From positions 26,815,906-26,879,905 of the forward strand of contig OY829665.1 of the NCBI GenBank assembly GCA_963691815.1: 64,000 bases of DNA, given 5' to 3'. This stretch comes from Echiichthys vipera (taxonomy: Eukaryota > Chordata > Actinopteri > Perciformes > Trachinidae). The position numbers were made by a program, and so were the translations under genes. Of the stretch, positions 12,356 through 22,822 are shown one piece after another. A model generated the notes under the pieces. That model was not told the origin of the DNA. It worked only from the letters and a program-made list of their open reading frames with translations, and searched no databases. Position 1 is the first letter of the stretch; every line of letters begins with the position of its first letter.

Positions 12356-12863
12356 TCATCCAGCTTTCCTCAAATGGCTCATCAGGTTCTGGTGACACAT
12401 GAGATGTACATGAGATGTACAATACAGATCCTCCGGTGTCATGAAATCAGTTGCCGTTGTTAAAACTGTCTTTTTAGCTTCTGTGACTAGTTCAGAAGAG
12501 ACTGTTATTTCCTGTAATTTCCATTGATATGCATAGAGCAAATTAAAATTTGGGTGAACAAAGGAGTGTGAAAGACTTGGTTCCAAATCAGATAGTCTGT
12601 GAACTTTCAAACCCTCTGATTGTTTGACCTGATGAACCAACAGAGTATACATGTTTTCCCCTCAGTCTTGGTTTTGTAGTGAGTTCTAGAGCTCTTGTCA
12701 CAGAATATGTGGCTCCTGAATCAACTAAGAATACAACATCTTGTTCAGCAATAGTCAATGTATGTTTGGGAAACCTTTTGAAATGATCAGATGTGTATTG
12801 AACATATGTTAAAGCAATTGTGTCTGAGCTCTCAATGGATTGTGTGTCAATCTGCTCAATCAT
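12356..12863 (-). pseudogene. Provirus aspartic protease and linker
   Basis: VVFLVDSGATYSVT carries the retropepsin active-site DSGA. The flap and C-terminal half continue in a second frame (12652-12356). One monomer of a homodimeric enzyme is expected. It is broken by a frameshift around 12600-12650. Confidence 0.85.
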
Positions 12864-12962
12864 GTGTGTGTGAGTGTGGTGCAGTACCTCCTTCTGGTTT
12901 CACATGTTGGTTGGGCCTGTCAGCAGGAGTCCACATCTCTCACCAACAACCCCCGACCACCC

Positions 12963-13181
12963 TCAGTCTGATGTCTGTGGAACTGAAGATTTTGGTGTGA
13001 GACATTCACGTCTCCAATGTCCAGATTGGCCACAGCGGTAACAGATGTCATCAGGACGTCTTCTTGCAGATCCGTTAGCATTGTTTTTCCAGTTGTTGTC
13101 TTGGCTGTGTATTCTTTGTCTGTGTTCACGCTGTGGCTGTCTGTAGTCTCGGGCTGTGTTATACATGGTCATTGCTGCCAT
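12963..13181 (-). pseudogene. Provirus gag nucleocapsid (one CCHC knuckle)
   Basis: A basic stretch precedes CYRCGQSGHWRREC, a CX2CX4HX4C zinc knuckle that binds genomic RNA. A single knuckle fits gammaretroviral nucleocapsid. It directly follows the PPPY-bearing region, so the capsid domain is missing. Confidence 0.88.
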
Positions 13182-13587
13182 GTGAAGTTCTTATTGAGAT
13201 GTTTCTTCTTTCGTTTGTCCGAAGAATTTTTTGTTTGAACAGACGCATCTAGATGGGCTGCTCCCGAACTTGTTTGTTGTGTCATGCTGAAGGGATCTGT
13301 TCTTCTTCTCTCGTCAGCTGTTGTAGCGTTGTATGGTGGTGGAGCTGAAGGGTGGTTCGGTGGCTGCAGTAGAGGCATGGGTCCGGCTTCAAAGCCGCCA
13401 ACTGTGGAAACAAAAAGGAAGAAACCTGCGGGTCTGATGTTCTTTTTGTGTTTAAATCTTGTTTTTCATTTGTTTCAGTTATTTCGTTTGAAAAAGGAAG
13501 TTGTTTCTGCATTATTCTCCTATTTCTTGCTTTTGCTTCCGCTTTCCAAATCTGTAAACATTCCCTTTGATTTTCTATAGTTTGCAA
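13169..13587 (-). pseudogene. Provirus gag remnant with PPPY late motif
   Basis: Two overlapping frames encode a charged, Pro-rich region containing APPPYNA, a PPxY late-assembly motif that recruits NEDD4-type ligases in gammaretroviruses. No capsid-like helical region or major homology motif was seen between here and the zinc knuckle. Confidence 0.75.
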
Positions 13588-14243
13588 TTTTTTTACAGAT
13601 AATTTCTTTTACCTTCTCATGTTTAGTTCTTTTTTCTTTAGTTTTTCCTCTTATAGTAATATAGTTTTTAAACTGAGAGATCCCCCTATTGGGAATCCAA
13701 ACTCAGCTGTCCAGACATTTAAATATTTTAGAGTTTTATCCCCATGTTTCTTTCTCATTACATCCACAATTGCCCCTCCGGAGGTCCTGCATCAACAGAG
13801 CCTTTACTCCCCATTCCAGCTGCGGAGGTCGTGCACGACAACTTACAAAACAGACGTCTCTGCAAGGACCACTTCGTTTTCTTATACCAATATAATAAAA
13901 TATCTATATAACCCGCACAAGTGATAAAAGCGTAACCCAAAGTATTTAAACTTTGATCCCTGAGTCAGAGACTCAGTAGCAATTGTGGATAAAACGAAAA
14001 CTAGAAATATTATGTAAAATTAAATCCCAAATTTTAAAAGACAAGAAGTTAGAATGTCAATATTTCAATGCTCACCAGATAAATTTCGCTGACTTATTGT
14101 TCGCAGGATTCCAGCAGGGACAATCTGGGCCGTCTGCGGTCAGTCCTCCCTCAGAAGAGATTTTGAGGTTAGAGGCTGAAAAGCTTTTTCTTTTCCAGGA
14201 TGGCCTATCCCTGTCCGCATTCCGCCCCAGACGATCACCTGAG
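13588..14243 (-). other. Provirus leader and possible matrix region
   Basis: Sequence between the primer-binding site and the recognisable gag part. It should hold the packaging leader and matrix. I could not identify a matrix protein or a convincing gag start codon. Confidence 0.5.
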
Positions 14244-14263
14244 GAATCCCACTTCTGACACCA
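14244..14263 (-). promoter_or_regulatory. Primer-binding site for tRNA-Leu
   Basis: The plus strand reads gaatcccacttctgacacca, which is the 3' end of a vertebrate tRNA-Leu plus CCA. On the provirus strand this gives TGGTGTCAG..., three bases inside the 5' LTR. The match extends over about 20 nt. Confidence 0.92.
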
Positions 14264-14266
14264 AAT

Positions 14267-14738
14267 TGTCGTGGAAATTTTCTGCTCTTGGTGAAGAATG
14301 AAATAACGAATTCTTGCCGGCCGACAAAGTTTATTTTCTTTGCAAAGAAAAGGTCAATCGACATGCGAGCGGTTCGAATGAGGAAAGACAAGTGAGCAAA
14401 AGAAACCTTGAACATTAATAACCTGAGGGAAAGCCCACCCCTTGAATGTGTATTACATCCTTTGTCTTACTGTGGGGTTGACCAGCCCAGATATCCTGCC
14501 GTATAATTAACAGGTCTGATCAACACAGTTCAGAATACACAAGGGTTGAATACATCATGAGACAGTGAGCGGTTAACTGTCTCTGAAACTTGAAATGCAA
14601 TTACAAGGTCTAGACATTAAAAATACACAAATGGGTAGAAAAGAAAAAGAGATCTGATATCTTGGGGGGGAAAACCTTCTGTTCTGCCTGTCTGAAAGGC
14701 TTCTCAAGGAAAAAGGAATATTCAAATTTACCATTACA
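14267..14738 (-). repeat. Provirus 5' LTR
   Basis: 472 bp, TG...CA ends, ~99% identical to 8286-8756. AATAAA on the minus strand at 14335-14330. Followed on the plus strand by the TGAC duplication (14739-14742). Confidence 0.95.
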
Positions 14739-15462
14739 TGACCAAACTTTTAGAATTTGGAATATCCAACTCCGTCTGCTTTTGGATCAAGGACTTCCTG
14801 TCAGACCGCTCCCAGAGGCTGAAGGTAGGCCCCCACATCTCCACAGCCCTTAGCCTAAACATCGGCTCGCCTCAGGGCTGTGTGCTGAGCTCCCTACTCT
14901 ACACCCTCTACATGCATGACTGCACCCCCGCACACGCCAGCAACGCCATCATCAAGTTTGCTCATGATACCACAGTTGTGGGGCTCATTTCTGGGGGAGA
15001 TGAGTCGGCTTACTGGGACGAGGTGGAGCAGCTACTAATGTGGTGTTCAGAAAATAAGCTTGTCCTGAACAAGACCATGGAGCTGGTCATAGACTTGAGG
15101 AGGAAAGTTAAAACTGACACTCAACCCCTATTCATTGGGAGGGAAACAGGTGGAAAGAGTAACGGATTTCCGGTTTCTCGGTGTGCACATACAGGAAGAC
15201 TTAACTTGGAACATTAACACCCCAACCACCATCAAGAAAGCACAACATAGACTGTACTTCCTGAGAGTTCTCAGGAATAACAATCTGACTCAGAAACATT
15301 TGGTGTCATTCTATCGTTGCTCCATAGAAACTGCATGTGTGTGTGGTTTGCCAGCTGCAAAGTGGCTGACCGGAAAGCCCCCCAAAGGGTTGTTGACACA
15401 GCCCAAAAGATCATTGGAAGAACTGTACAGCTCTCGCTGTCTTAGTAGGGCTAAAAACATTC
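14739..15462 (+). pseudogene. LINE RT fragment, right of the provirus
   Basis: Continues in frame the RT ORF started at 8195. It includes SPQGCVLSSLLYTLYMHDC, then FAHDTTVVG in the position of the F/YADD box (the first Asp of the pair is now His, a likely inactivating change), then LNKTMELVIDLRRK and, after a frameshift, RFLGVHIQEDLTWN. L2/CR1/Rex1-group by overall pattern. It ends abruptly at the Harbinger MITE at 15466. Confidence 0.85.
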
Positions 15463-15465
15463 TAA

Positions 15466-16028
15466 GGGCGCACTCACACTGTCCTTCCGCACCGGGCCAA
15501 AACTGTTTTTTCAGCTAAGGCCTAGTGCGTTTGACCAGTGTGAGTGCACCCGCTCCGCGCATAACTGCGACCAGCGGGCCGTCCACGGCCCGCCTGAGAG
15601 AGGTGGGCTTTTGTAGAGCGTGTTTGCACATGTACGAGCGCGCGCACGTGTACAAGCACGAGCACGATGCCTACGGCGGTTCTGACTTAATTTATGTGCG
15701 CCTGTTCGAACATAGAAATTAGAAGGACGGACCATGTGCGGACATTTAACAACAACAACAATGGCGGCGAAAGGTTCACGTTGGTGTGATGCGGAGGTGG
15801 AGTGTTTACTGCAGATTTGGTCGGATGAAAATATTCAAAAACAGTCGGACAAGACGCACAAAAACTCCAAGGTCTATGGAAAGATTTGTAAACAAAGAGA
15901 TGCATTGCGATGACGTGTGACGTGTTACAGCGTGATGACGTATGGACAGCGAGAAGCATTTGCGCGAGGCCCAGGCAGTGTGAGTACAAACGGGCCTGGG
16001 GCGCGGGGGGAGAGGGAGGGGGGACAAG
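15466..16028. mobile_element. Harbinger-type MITE, one end truncated
   Basis: Begins with the 29-bp terminal repeat GGGCGCACTCACACTGTCC... preceded by TAA and matches the copy at 49530-50132 in reverse orientation along nearly its whole length. Homology stops at 16028 (gggggacaag), about 50 bp short of the expected second terminal repeat. Contains a Myb/SANT-like coding fragment. Confidence 0.85.
15761..15913 (+). pseudogene. Myb/SANT-like domain fragment carried in MITE
   Basis: A 50-codon frame, ATG to TGA, begins MAAKGSRWCDAEVECLLQIW and contains the W...EVxxLLxIW pattern and a KTHKNSKVYGKI segment of Myb/SANT-like (MADF-type) domains. Such domains occur in the accessory DNA-binding protein of Harbinger transposons. 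Only the first two helices are present. The same segment appears in reverse in the copies at 25208-25618 and 49530-50132, where it is frameshifted. It could instead be a captured host exon. Confidence 0.6.
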
Positions 16029-16169
16029 ACCGACAAACAAACACACTTCCAGAGATGCAAGCAACCACAAAGTAACAGTGACTATAGTGATAGCTAAAGC
16101 AATGTAAATAATTCTTACAAGTTATGGCAGTTAATACAACAGAACAGCAAGAAACAGACACAGCCAGGG

Positions 16170-16790
16170 TGACAGAACATGACAATGATAATAATTATGA
16201 TGGAACATATGAAGTTGAATTAGTAACTTGCATTGATGAGATATGAATGATACATACAGACAGGATAAAAGATCAGATTATCGCAACAGGATTATCCCCT
16301 GGCAGACTAGGCTTTATAGCAGCATCATTAAGCATGACAAAACCAGCTTAAAAATAACAACAAAGCTAAGGGCTCGTAAGCCCTAGCTGTAAGCTTTATC
16401 AAAAAGGAAAGTTTTAAGTTTACTCTTAAATACGGGGACAGTGTCTGCCTCCCGAATAACACTTGGGAGTTGGTTACACAGGAGAGGAGCTTGATAGCTG
16501 AATGCTCTGCCTCCCATTCTACTTTTGGAGACTCTAGGAACGACAAGTAGCCCTGCATTCTCAGAGCGCAGTGATCTAGTCGGGTAATATGGTACTATGA
16601 GCTCTTTAAGATACGATGCAGCCTGACCAATAAGAGCTTTGTAGGTAAGGAGAAGGATTTTAAATTTTATTCTAGATTTTACAGGTAGCCAGTGCAAAGA
16701 GGCTAATACAGGAGAAATATGTTCTCTTGGATTTGTTTTAGTTAGTACACAAGCTGCAGCATTTTGGACCAACTGTAGACTCTTAACTAT
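16170..16790 (-). pseudogene. L2-group LINE, C-terminal end and 3' UTR
   Basis: The minus frame 16772-16383 encodes VQNAAACVLTKTNPREH and SLHWLPVKSRIKFKI up to KTFLFDKAYS, the conserved C-terminus of fish L2-type LINEs. The adjoining 16170-16380 matches the 3' UTR of the related copy at 42560-42700 in reverse. No catalytic RT region is attached. Confidence 0.82.
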
Positions 16791-17468
16791 TTTTCAGACG
16801 GATAAATAAATCATGTTTGACTCCCCTTAATGACGCTACAGCATTTGAAACAGAGCTCAGGGCAAATGAAAGGAGAAACACCTGTATTGCAGGTTTGAAA
16901 AATGGTGATCTAGCACTTTTAGTTTCGCCAGAGCCTGGCTGGTGAATGCAAAATGACGATAATTTAAAGCAGGAAGTGTTGATATAGTTCTCTCCCATCT
17001 CAGGGGATAATGAGGGAATGATTCACGACCATTCAAATTTGAAGTGCTTATAGAGTTTGTCAAGGATAAAGAGTTTAGCATCCTCCACCCCTTTTCCAGT
17101 TAGTCTAATTTGCTATACACTAAAGCATAGTTCACTAACTGGTGGACTGCGGTCCGAGTCCGGACTCAGAGGCAATCCTGTACGGACCCGGATCTATAAT
17201 CCATTTATTATTACGGTATATGAATTTGACAGGAATCTCTGGAAAATCCTTGGCAAGGAGCTATTGTATTTATTTTCTCTCTTTTTTTAAAATGCAGCAT
17301 TTCTTGAGAGGGATTGTGTATCTGTGCACTTCAATACTAAGTGACAAATATTGTCAAAATGTTAATGTTTTATAATATGTTTATTTTATGTTATTAACAT
17401 GCAGACGCTGATACGACTTCTTCAACATATAACACACTAACGCATATTAGACATGATGTTCCGGACCT

Positions 17469-17825
17469 TTACTTGAATAAATTTTCTCTGGCTGGACCTC
17501 TCTGTGTTTTAGTTGGATACCCCTGCACTAAAGAGACAATCAAATGTTTCATGATTTTCTCAAAGATTTTCATAATAAGTGATGTAAGAGCAACAGGCCT
17601 AAACTCAGTTACTTGCTCAGGATTTTTTGTTTTGGGAACTGGAATTATTGTTGAGCTTTTCCAAATTGAAGGAAGCTGACAGTGATTGACACAAATTTGA
17701 AAGAGTGTAGAGAAACCTTCACTGAGCTGGTTGGCATAGTACCTCAGTGTCCACCCACAGACAGCATCTGGGCCAGACAGAGTATGTAACCTCTTTACAT
17801 ATAACAAAATAAGTAAGGGGTACAA
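17469..17825 (-). pseudogene. L2-group LINE, RT N-terminal part
   Basis: The minus frame contains SGPDAVCGWTLRYYANQL, SSTIIPVPKTK and FRPVALTSLIMKIFEKI, the fingers region of CR1/L2 reverse transcriptases. It probably belongs to the same insertion as 16170-16790, with the intervening palm region lost or replaced by unrelated sequence (16797-17460). Confidence 0.8.
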
Positions 17826-17830
17826 GATAA

Positions 17831-19154
17831 TTCTTCAACACAGTGACAATGCATTGATTTGAAGGTGATCTTTTTTTTTAAAGGAAACAGTACTTATATG
17901 TCACTGAACATACCTTTCTGTCTTACAGGGAATCATATCAACAACTCTGACAAGATTGACTTCTTTCTGAGCAAATCCGTCAGAGAAATATGGATGGTGG
18001 TGGCACAACCAATGGTAGGTCTGTTCTTCCCAAGAAAAGAAACAAACAGTTGAGGTATTTAGTAACTGGACTATGTACTTTTTATTTGCATTAAAAATGC
18101 CCAAACCTTATTATAGACAAAACAGTGCATCAGTGCTTAGACAAACAATCATACAGTCCCTCTCTGATAATTCTTCAGTTGTTACATTAAAGGAGGTTGA
18201 TCTCATTGGAACTGATGACAATGTCCTGCCTCAGCTCTAAAAGCATGGACACACCAGGCCCACTTCAAAGAACTAATGCCCATGAAGGTCAACTTGTGCG
18301 TTGCCTCATGTTATTGTCTTTTAAACATATAATCTGTATTATTTTCATCTCGTCATTTTTATTTGAAGTTCCTATCCATCACAGAGTGAGTTAAAACAAT
18401 GTTGATTGATCATGTGACACAATGAATGCACTTCTTGCCTTTTTGCTGAGTATTCCAATATCCGTGTCTGTGGAGACATTCCCTCTCTAAATGCAAATGT
18501 GCTGCTGTGGTTGGTCTGCTGGTGGAGCTTGTCACTGTCGGTTATGCTGCGTTCAACTTTATTTAGAAAATCTTGAACTTCTACCTTCTGAGTCAGGCTT
18601 GTGTATGGATTTAAAAGGGTAACATATAGGGGATGGACCGATGACAGGAAATGGGGAAAAAAGAGAGAGGGAATGACATGCAGCAAAGGGCTGCAGGTTG
18701 GAGGCAGGCTTACATTGGTTGGTACATTAAAAACAGCAACCAAATCAATTATGTCCCTTTTGTACGAGCCACAAATAAACTTGGCAAACACCACTATGCA
18801 TATGGTTTGTCTGATCAGATGTGCCTTCATGGTATTTAACCAGCAGTTGAACTTTTTTACTTCAATTTACAAATGCTTCTAGGAAACTTACAGATATAGA
18901 TTTTTAGAATAAGAAAAAACAGAAAGAAACTTCCCGGAGAGAGGATCACAGCCGAACAACCTTAACAATATTTGTAAAGAAGGATTTATATTTCCTGTGT
19001 CATCTACCCTCACTTGGCAATGGCAAATGTATTTTTTCCCACCCTTGCTCTACCTAGTCATGGCCTAGTGTGCTGTGATTGGTTAATATTGTTGCCTTAA
19101 CTGGTCCTTGTCATTGGATGCTATGTATCCCAGCAATCCTCCAATGACAACACA
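17831..19154. other. Intergenic sequence upstream of recql
   Basis: No gene recognised. Around 18640-18710 the words ggaatgacatgcagcaaaggg and ctgcaggttgga resemble a tRNA-like SINE segment also seen at 29390-29480. The recql promoter and first exon could lie here or just downstream, but I cannot place them. Confidence 0.5.
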
Positions 19155-19400
19155 GCAGTTGAATGAATTGTCTTTATTGTCATTGTACCAGTACAGAACA
19201 ATCCCAATCAAAGTGCAGAAAAAAATAATTTAACATCAAATCTTAAAAAAGAATAGACTAGACCTTTCAAAGACACATTTAAAACGACAAGCTTACACAC
19301 CAACACGCACCCAAAAGGGAGGCAAATGGCTGACAGCCAAAAGGCCTCCAGTTTGGAGAACCCAAAGTCTAGGTGGCTGCATCTGTAAGATTATACAACT
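19155..19400. repeat. Dispersed repeat, LINE/SINE 3' end like
   Basis: Contains tctttattgtcattgtacca, a sequence typical of the 3' ends of fish LINE/SINE copies in reverse orientation, followed by A-rich and Cys-free anonymous sequence. Confidence 0.5.
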
Positions 19401-19546
19401 GTATAATTACAAAAAATCACAATAACCAATTACTTTTCACAAACGCGAGCATAGATTCCGTTCTCAAATCCCAAATATGAAAAATATGATAAAACAAGTT
19501 AAGGAGTCATCTTAGCAGTGTTCCTGGTGTGTTGGTTCCTATCCAG

Positions 19547-19780
19547 ATGTGCAGGCTGACCTTGACTCAGTGGAGGCAGAGCTGGAGTCATTGGAGCTGC
19601 AGATCACGGAGCTCCTGCAGAAGCAAACTGAGCTGACTACTCGTAAAAATGCACTGCTGCAGCAGCTGGAAGATGCCTGTGATGCTGCACAGCCATCATC
19701 TTCATCCTTGTGTTCCTCAAAGTCATCTGGAGCTGATCGTGTAATGAACCTGCAGGAGATGGAGCTCTATGATGGAACAG
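19547..19780 (+). CDS. recql: recql exon (N-terminal coiled coil)
   Basis: Follows a ccag acceptor; the first two bases complete a codon from an upstream exon. It encodes a Leu/Glu-rich coiled coil (LESLELQITELLQKQTEL) that in RECQ1 supports oligomerisation, then a Ser-rich linker. The donor acag|gtactc leaves phase 1, so the next exon completes the Asp of DFPWS. Confidence 0.88.
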
Positions 19781-22700
19781 GTACTCTACACACATGACTA
19801 CATAATTAGAGCAGGGCGATTCAATTGTCAGCCCCGGGCCGAATCCGGCACACAAGAGAATATTTACTGGCCCTTTGAGCAGAAGCCTCTGTGAAACAGT
19901 GATCCATGGGCGCTGTCCTCTCTCCTCTTATTAAATCCCCACCACGGATTTAACCAGACTGAAACGATTGAAAACATTAGAGCGGAGCTTAGCGGGTTCA
20001 GAAACCCACTAAGAAGAGCATAGCGGGAGCTTGCGAGCGTTGTGGCCACGCACCTGGCCACGCACCCTTGCTTACGTGGAGCAACTCTCACAGCGTGCAG
20101 CCACAATGCTTGGCATGCTCCCGCTACGCTCTTCTTCTTAGGTTTCTGAATCCTCTTGGAAACAGCTCGCTAAGCTCCGCTCTGTTGTTCTCAATCGTTT
20201 CAGTCTGGATAAATTCGTGGTTAAATCACCATCACAATGTCTCTTTCTACTCTGAACAAAAGAAAGGCTGTCACAGAAAACTGTCAGTTCACCAGAGAAT
20301 AGACAGAGACGTTTTCTGTCACTGTGAAGCCTGTGTTTACTCTGAGCCATACCGTGTGTAAAGAAGATAAGTTGAGAAGGCATTTTAAGAAAAATCACGC
20401 TAACTTCAACACCACTTTCCCACTGAACTGTAAAAAATACATTTTCGTTCATTTTTTGTCAGTCCAGGTTTTGATGTATAAACTAATGTTTCATACGTGC
20501 TTGTAAGCCGAAAAAGTAAAGTAACTAGTTACTGAAGTAATCAGATAAATGCAGTGGAGTAAAAAGTAGAATATTTCCACTGATTTGTAGTGGAGTATAA
20601 GTATAAAGTAGCATGTAAATAAAATACTTAAGTAAATGACAAGAGCCTCAAACTTGTACTTTTGTCCAATAATTGAGTGAAAACCTCTGGTTAACAGGGA
20701 TGTTCATTAAAGATGTTTTTTTAAAAAGTTGTTGAACTTTGAGGCCTATACTATTTACATTGATAAAATAAAGACAATATATGCAATCCTATGTCCCTGT
20801 AGAGTTTTACAATATCCATTAATGTGATGCTCATATTTTTCCAGCCCCTCATTTTGAATAATTTCTGTCAACCGTCCTCAAATCCACATTAATTGAATAG
20901 CCCTGAATTAAAGTCAGTACGTTTGTGTGTTAACATCTTTTGATCTTTGGTAGATTTTCCATGGTCCAAAGAAGTGGAACAGCACCTAAAGGACTCATTC
21001 CATCTCACCACATTCAGACCACTACAACTGAGGGCCATCAACCTGACTTTGTCAGGCAAAGATCTATACCTGGTGATGCCCACAGGAAGAGGAAAAAGTC
21101 TCTGCTATCAGCTGCCTGCAGTCTGCTCCAAGGGTACACTGACACACATATACACAGTGTTGGATCTAATCACCTGTTCTTACACTGCTTATGCTCACAC
21201 ACCTCTTTTGCAGTTTATATCATAATTCTGTTTGTCCTATAAGTGCATACAAACTTCAATGTTTCCAACAGACCAGGTTGCAATGTGTGGTGCAGGGCCA
21301 TACAGAGACCTTTTGAGTAGCAGAGGCTCTGACTTCTCCCCAAGGGCTGTAAACTAGCGATCGCCACTCGCCAAATGCAACTAGAATATTGTCCTGGCGA
21401 CTTCATTTTAAAGGAGGCTATGCCACGGGGCGGGTAAATGTTTGTCCTGATGGTCGTGCTTGTGCAGTAAATTATGCATGATATAGCAAAACATTGTAGT
21501 CGCTATAAAATAATCAATCACAGAAGCAAACGTTAGCGCTAAACCGGTGATTTCTTGTGTGTCGCACTGAAGTAGCTCCCCTGACGTCACCGCTGTAGAA
21601 AATAGTTGCCCTCAGAAGCAATGTAGCGTACACGTACACCGCTCTTTAAAAGTTTGGTGCAGTGACTGTGATCTGAGCACAGCTGTGATACTGTGGACTG
21701 AGAACTCAGTTAGAAATGCCTGTTTCTGACTGGATGGATGGGGGTTCAGAGGGTGTGTGCTGAAGACAGTGATGAGTTCTGATCGGATCGGCCCCATCTG
21801 TAGTTCTGATGAGTCATTAATGAGTGTTTCCTTTGGCAAAGTTTTGCACTCTTAAAGTTTTCAATTTGCAATGTTTTGAAATTCAATTATGTGTGAAAAT
21901 GTATTTCTAAATCATACTTTGGACTCTTTTCTAAGCATGTATTGCTATATAATGCTGTTATCTCAATGAAAAGTACTGAAACAGATGGATATGCAACAAA
22001 AAGAGGGAATTTATTACTTGACCAGTTAAAAAAAATTGACCAAATGAGCCAAAAAGTGAGTTTAAAGCCCTGCTCTCCCCTGTACAGACTCTGACAACAG
22101 ACGATGATAGATGGCACGATGAAATTCAGCCAAAATGTTCCGAAATTTACAGTTCTGCAGGGAAGGGAAACCAGCGTTGTTTGTAATTATTCAGCTCAAT
22201 TTTATTCTTTAAAGCAGGGATTGACACTAAGGTTTCAAAAGCACTTACCCATAGGGCAAGTCCAGGTCATCATCTACTTGCCTGAATGTCATGTTCACTT
22301 GCCCGAATAAGAACAAAAGCCTGTAAAAAAATAATTTTCTCAATTTAATTACACCTTTTAGTGATGTCTCTTCAATGCAAACACTCACTTACTAGTCACA
22401 CCCTGACCACATCAAACCAACATGTACTGCACACTGTATACTGTATTTGCACAGGACACCACCATCTTCTGTTTATGCTGCACCCATGGAAGTTCACCGT
22501 TCCAGTCATCAACAAATTTATGCTGACAGTGTAATTTGTATTTTTTTGTAGTTTAGAGTTGACATGTTTTTTTAAGTAATATAAGCACATCTATATTTTC
22601 AGAAGCTGAGATCTCTGCACATTCACAAATGAGTGCGTTTACATGGACATGAATATCCAGTTTATGAGGCTTATGATCATCTCAGGTTATTCGTATTCCC

Positions 22701-22783
22701 CGTACACATGGTGAATAGCATCGTTACATCACTAGCTCAGATTTCAGCACCAACCACTGAAACTGTGCGCACACACAGGCTGC

Positions 22784-22822
<39 letters not shown>

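Larger units (their letters stand above)
8286..14738 (-). mobile_element. Defective gammaretrovirus-like endogenous provirus
   Basis: A complete LTR-to-LTR insertion on the minus strand, 6.45 kb, bounded by a 4-bp duplication. In transcription order it has: the 5' LTR (14738-14267), a tRNA-Leu primer site, a leader, a gag remnant with a PPPY late motif and one CCHC knuckle, protease (DSGA), reverse transcriptase (YVDD), RNase H (VDGSAS), an integrase N-terminal Zn domain joined almost directly to the integrase C-terminal domain, a polypurine tract and the 3' LTR (8756-8286). Capsid, the integrase catalytic core and env are absent, and frames shift between domains, so it encodes no functional virus. 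The two LTRs differ at only about five positions plus one indel, indicating a fairly recent insertion. Confidence 0.93.

Noticed and set aside
18372..18830. A 152-codon minus ORF upstream of recql
   Set aside because: No recognisable domain, no splice context, and part overlaps a SINE-like segment.
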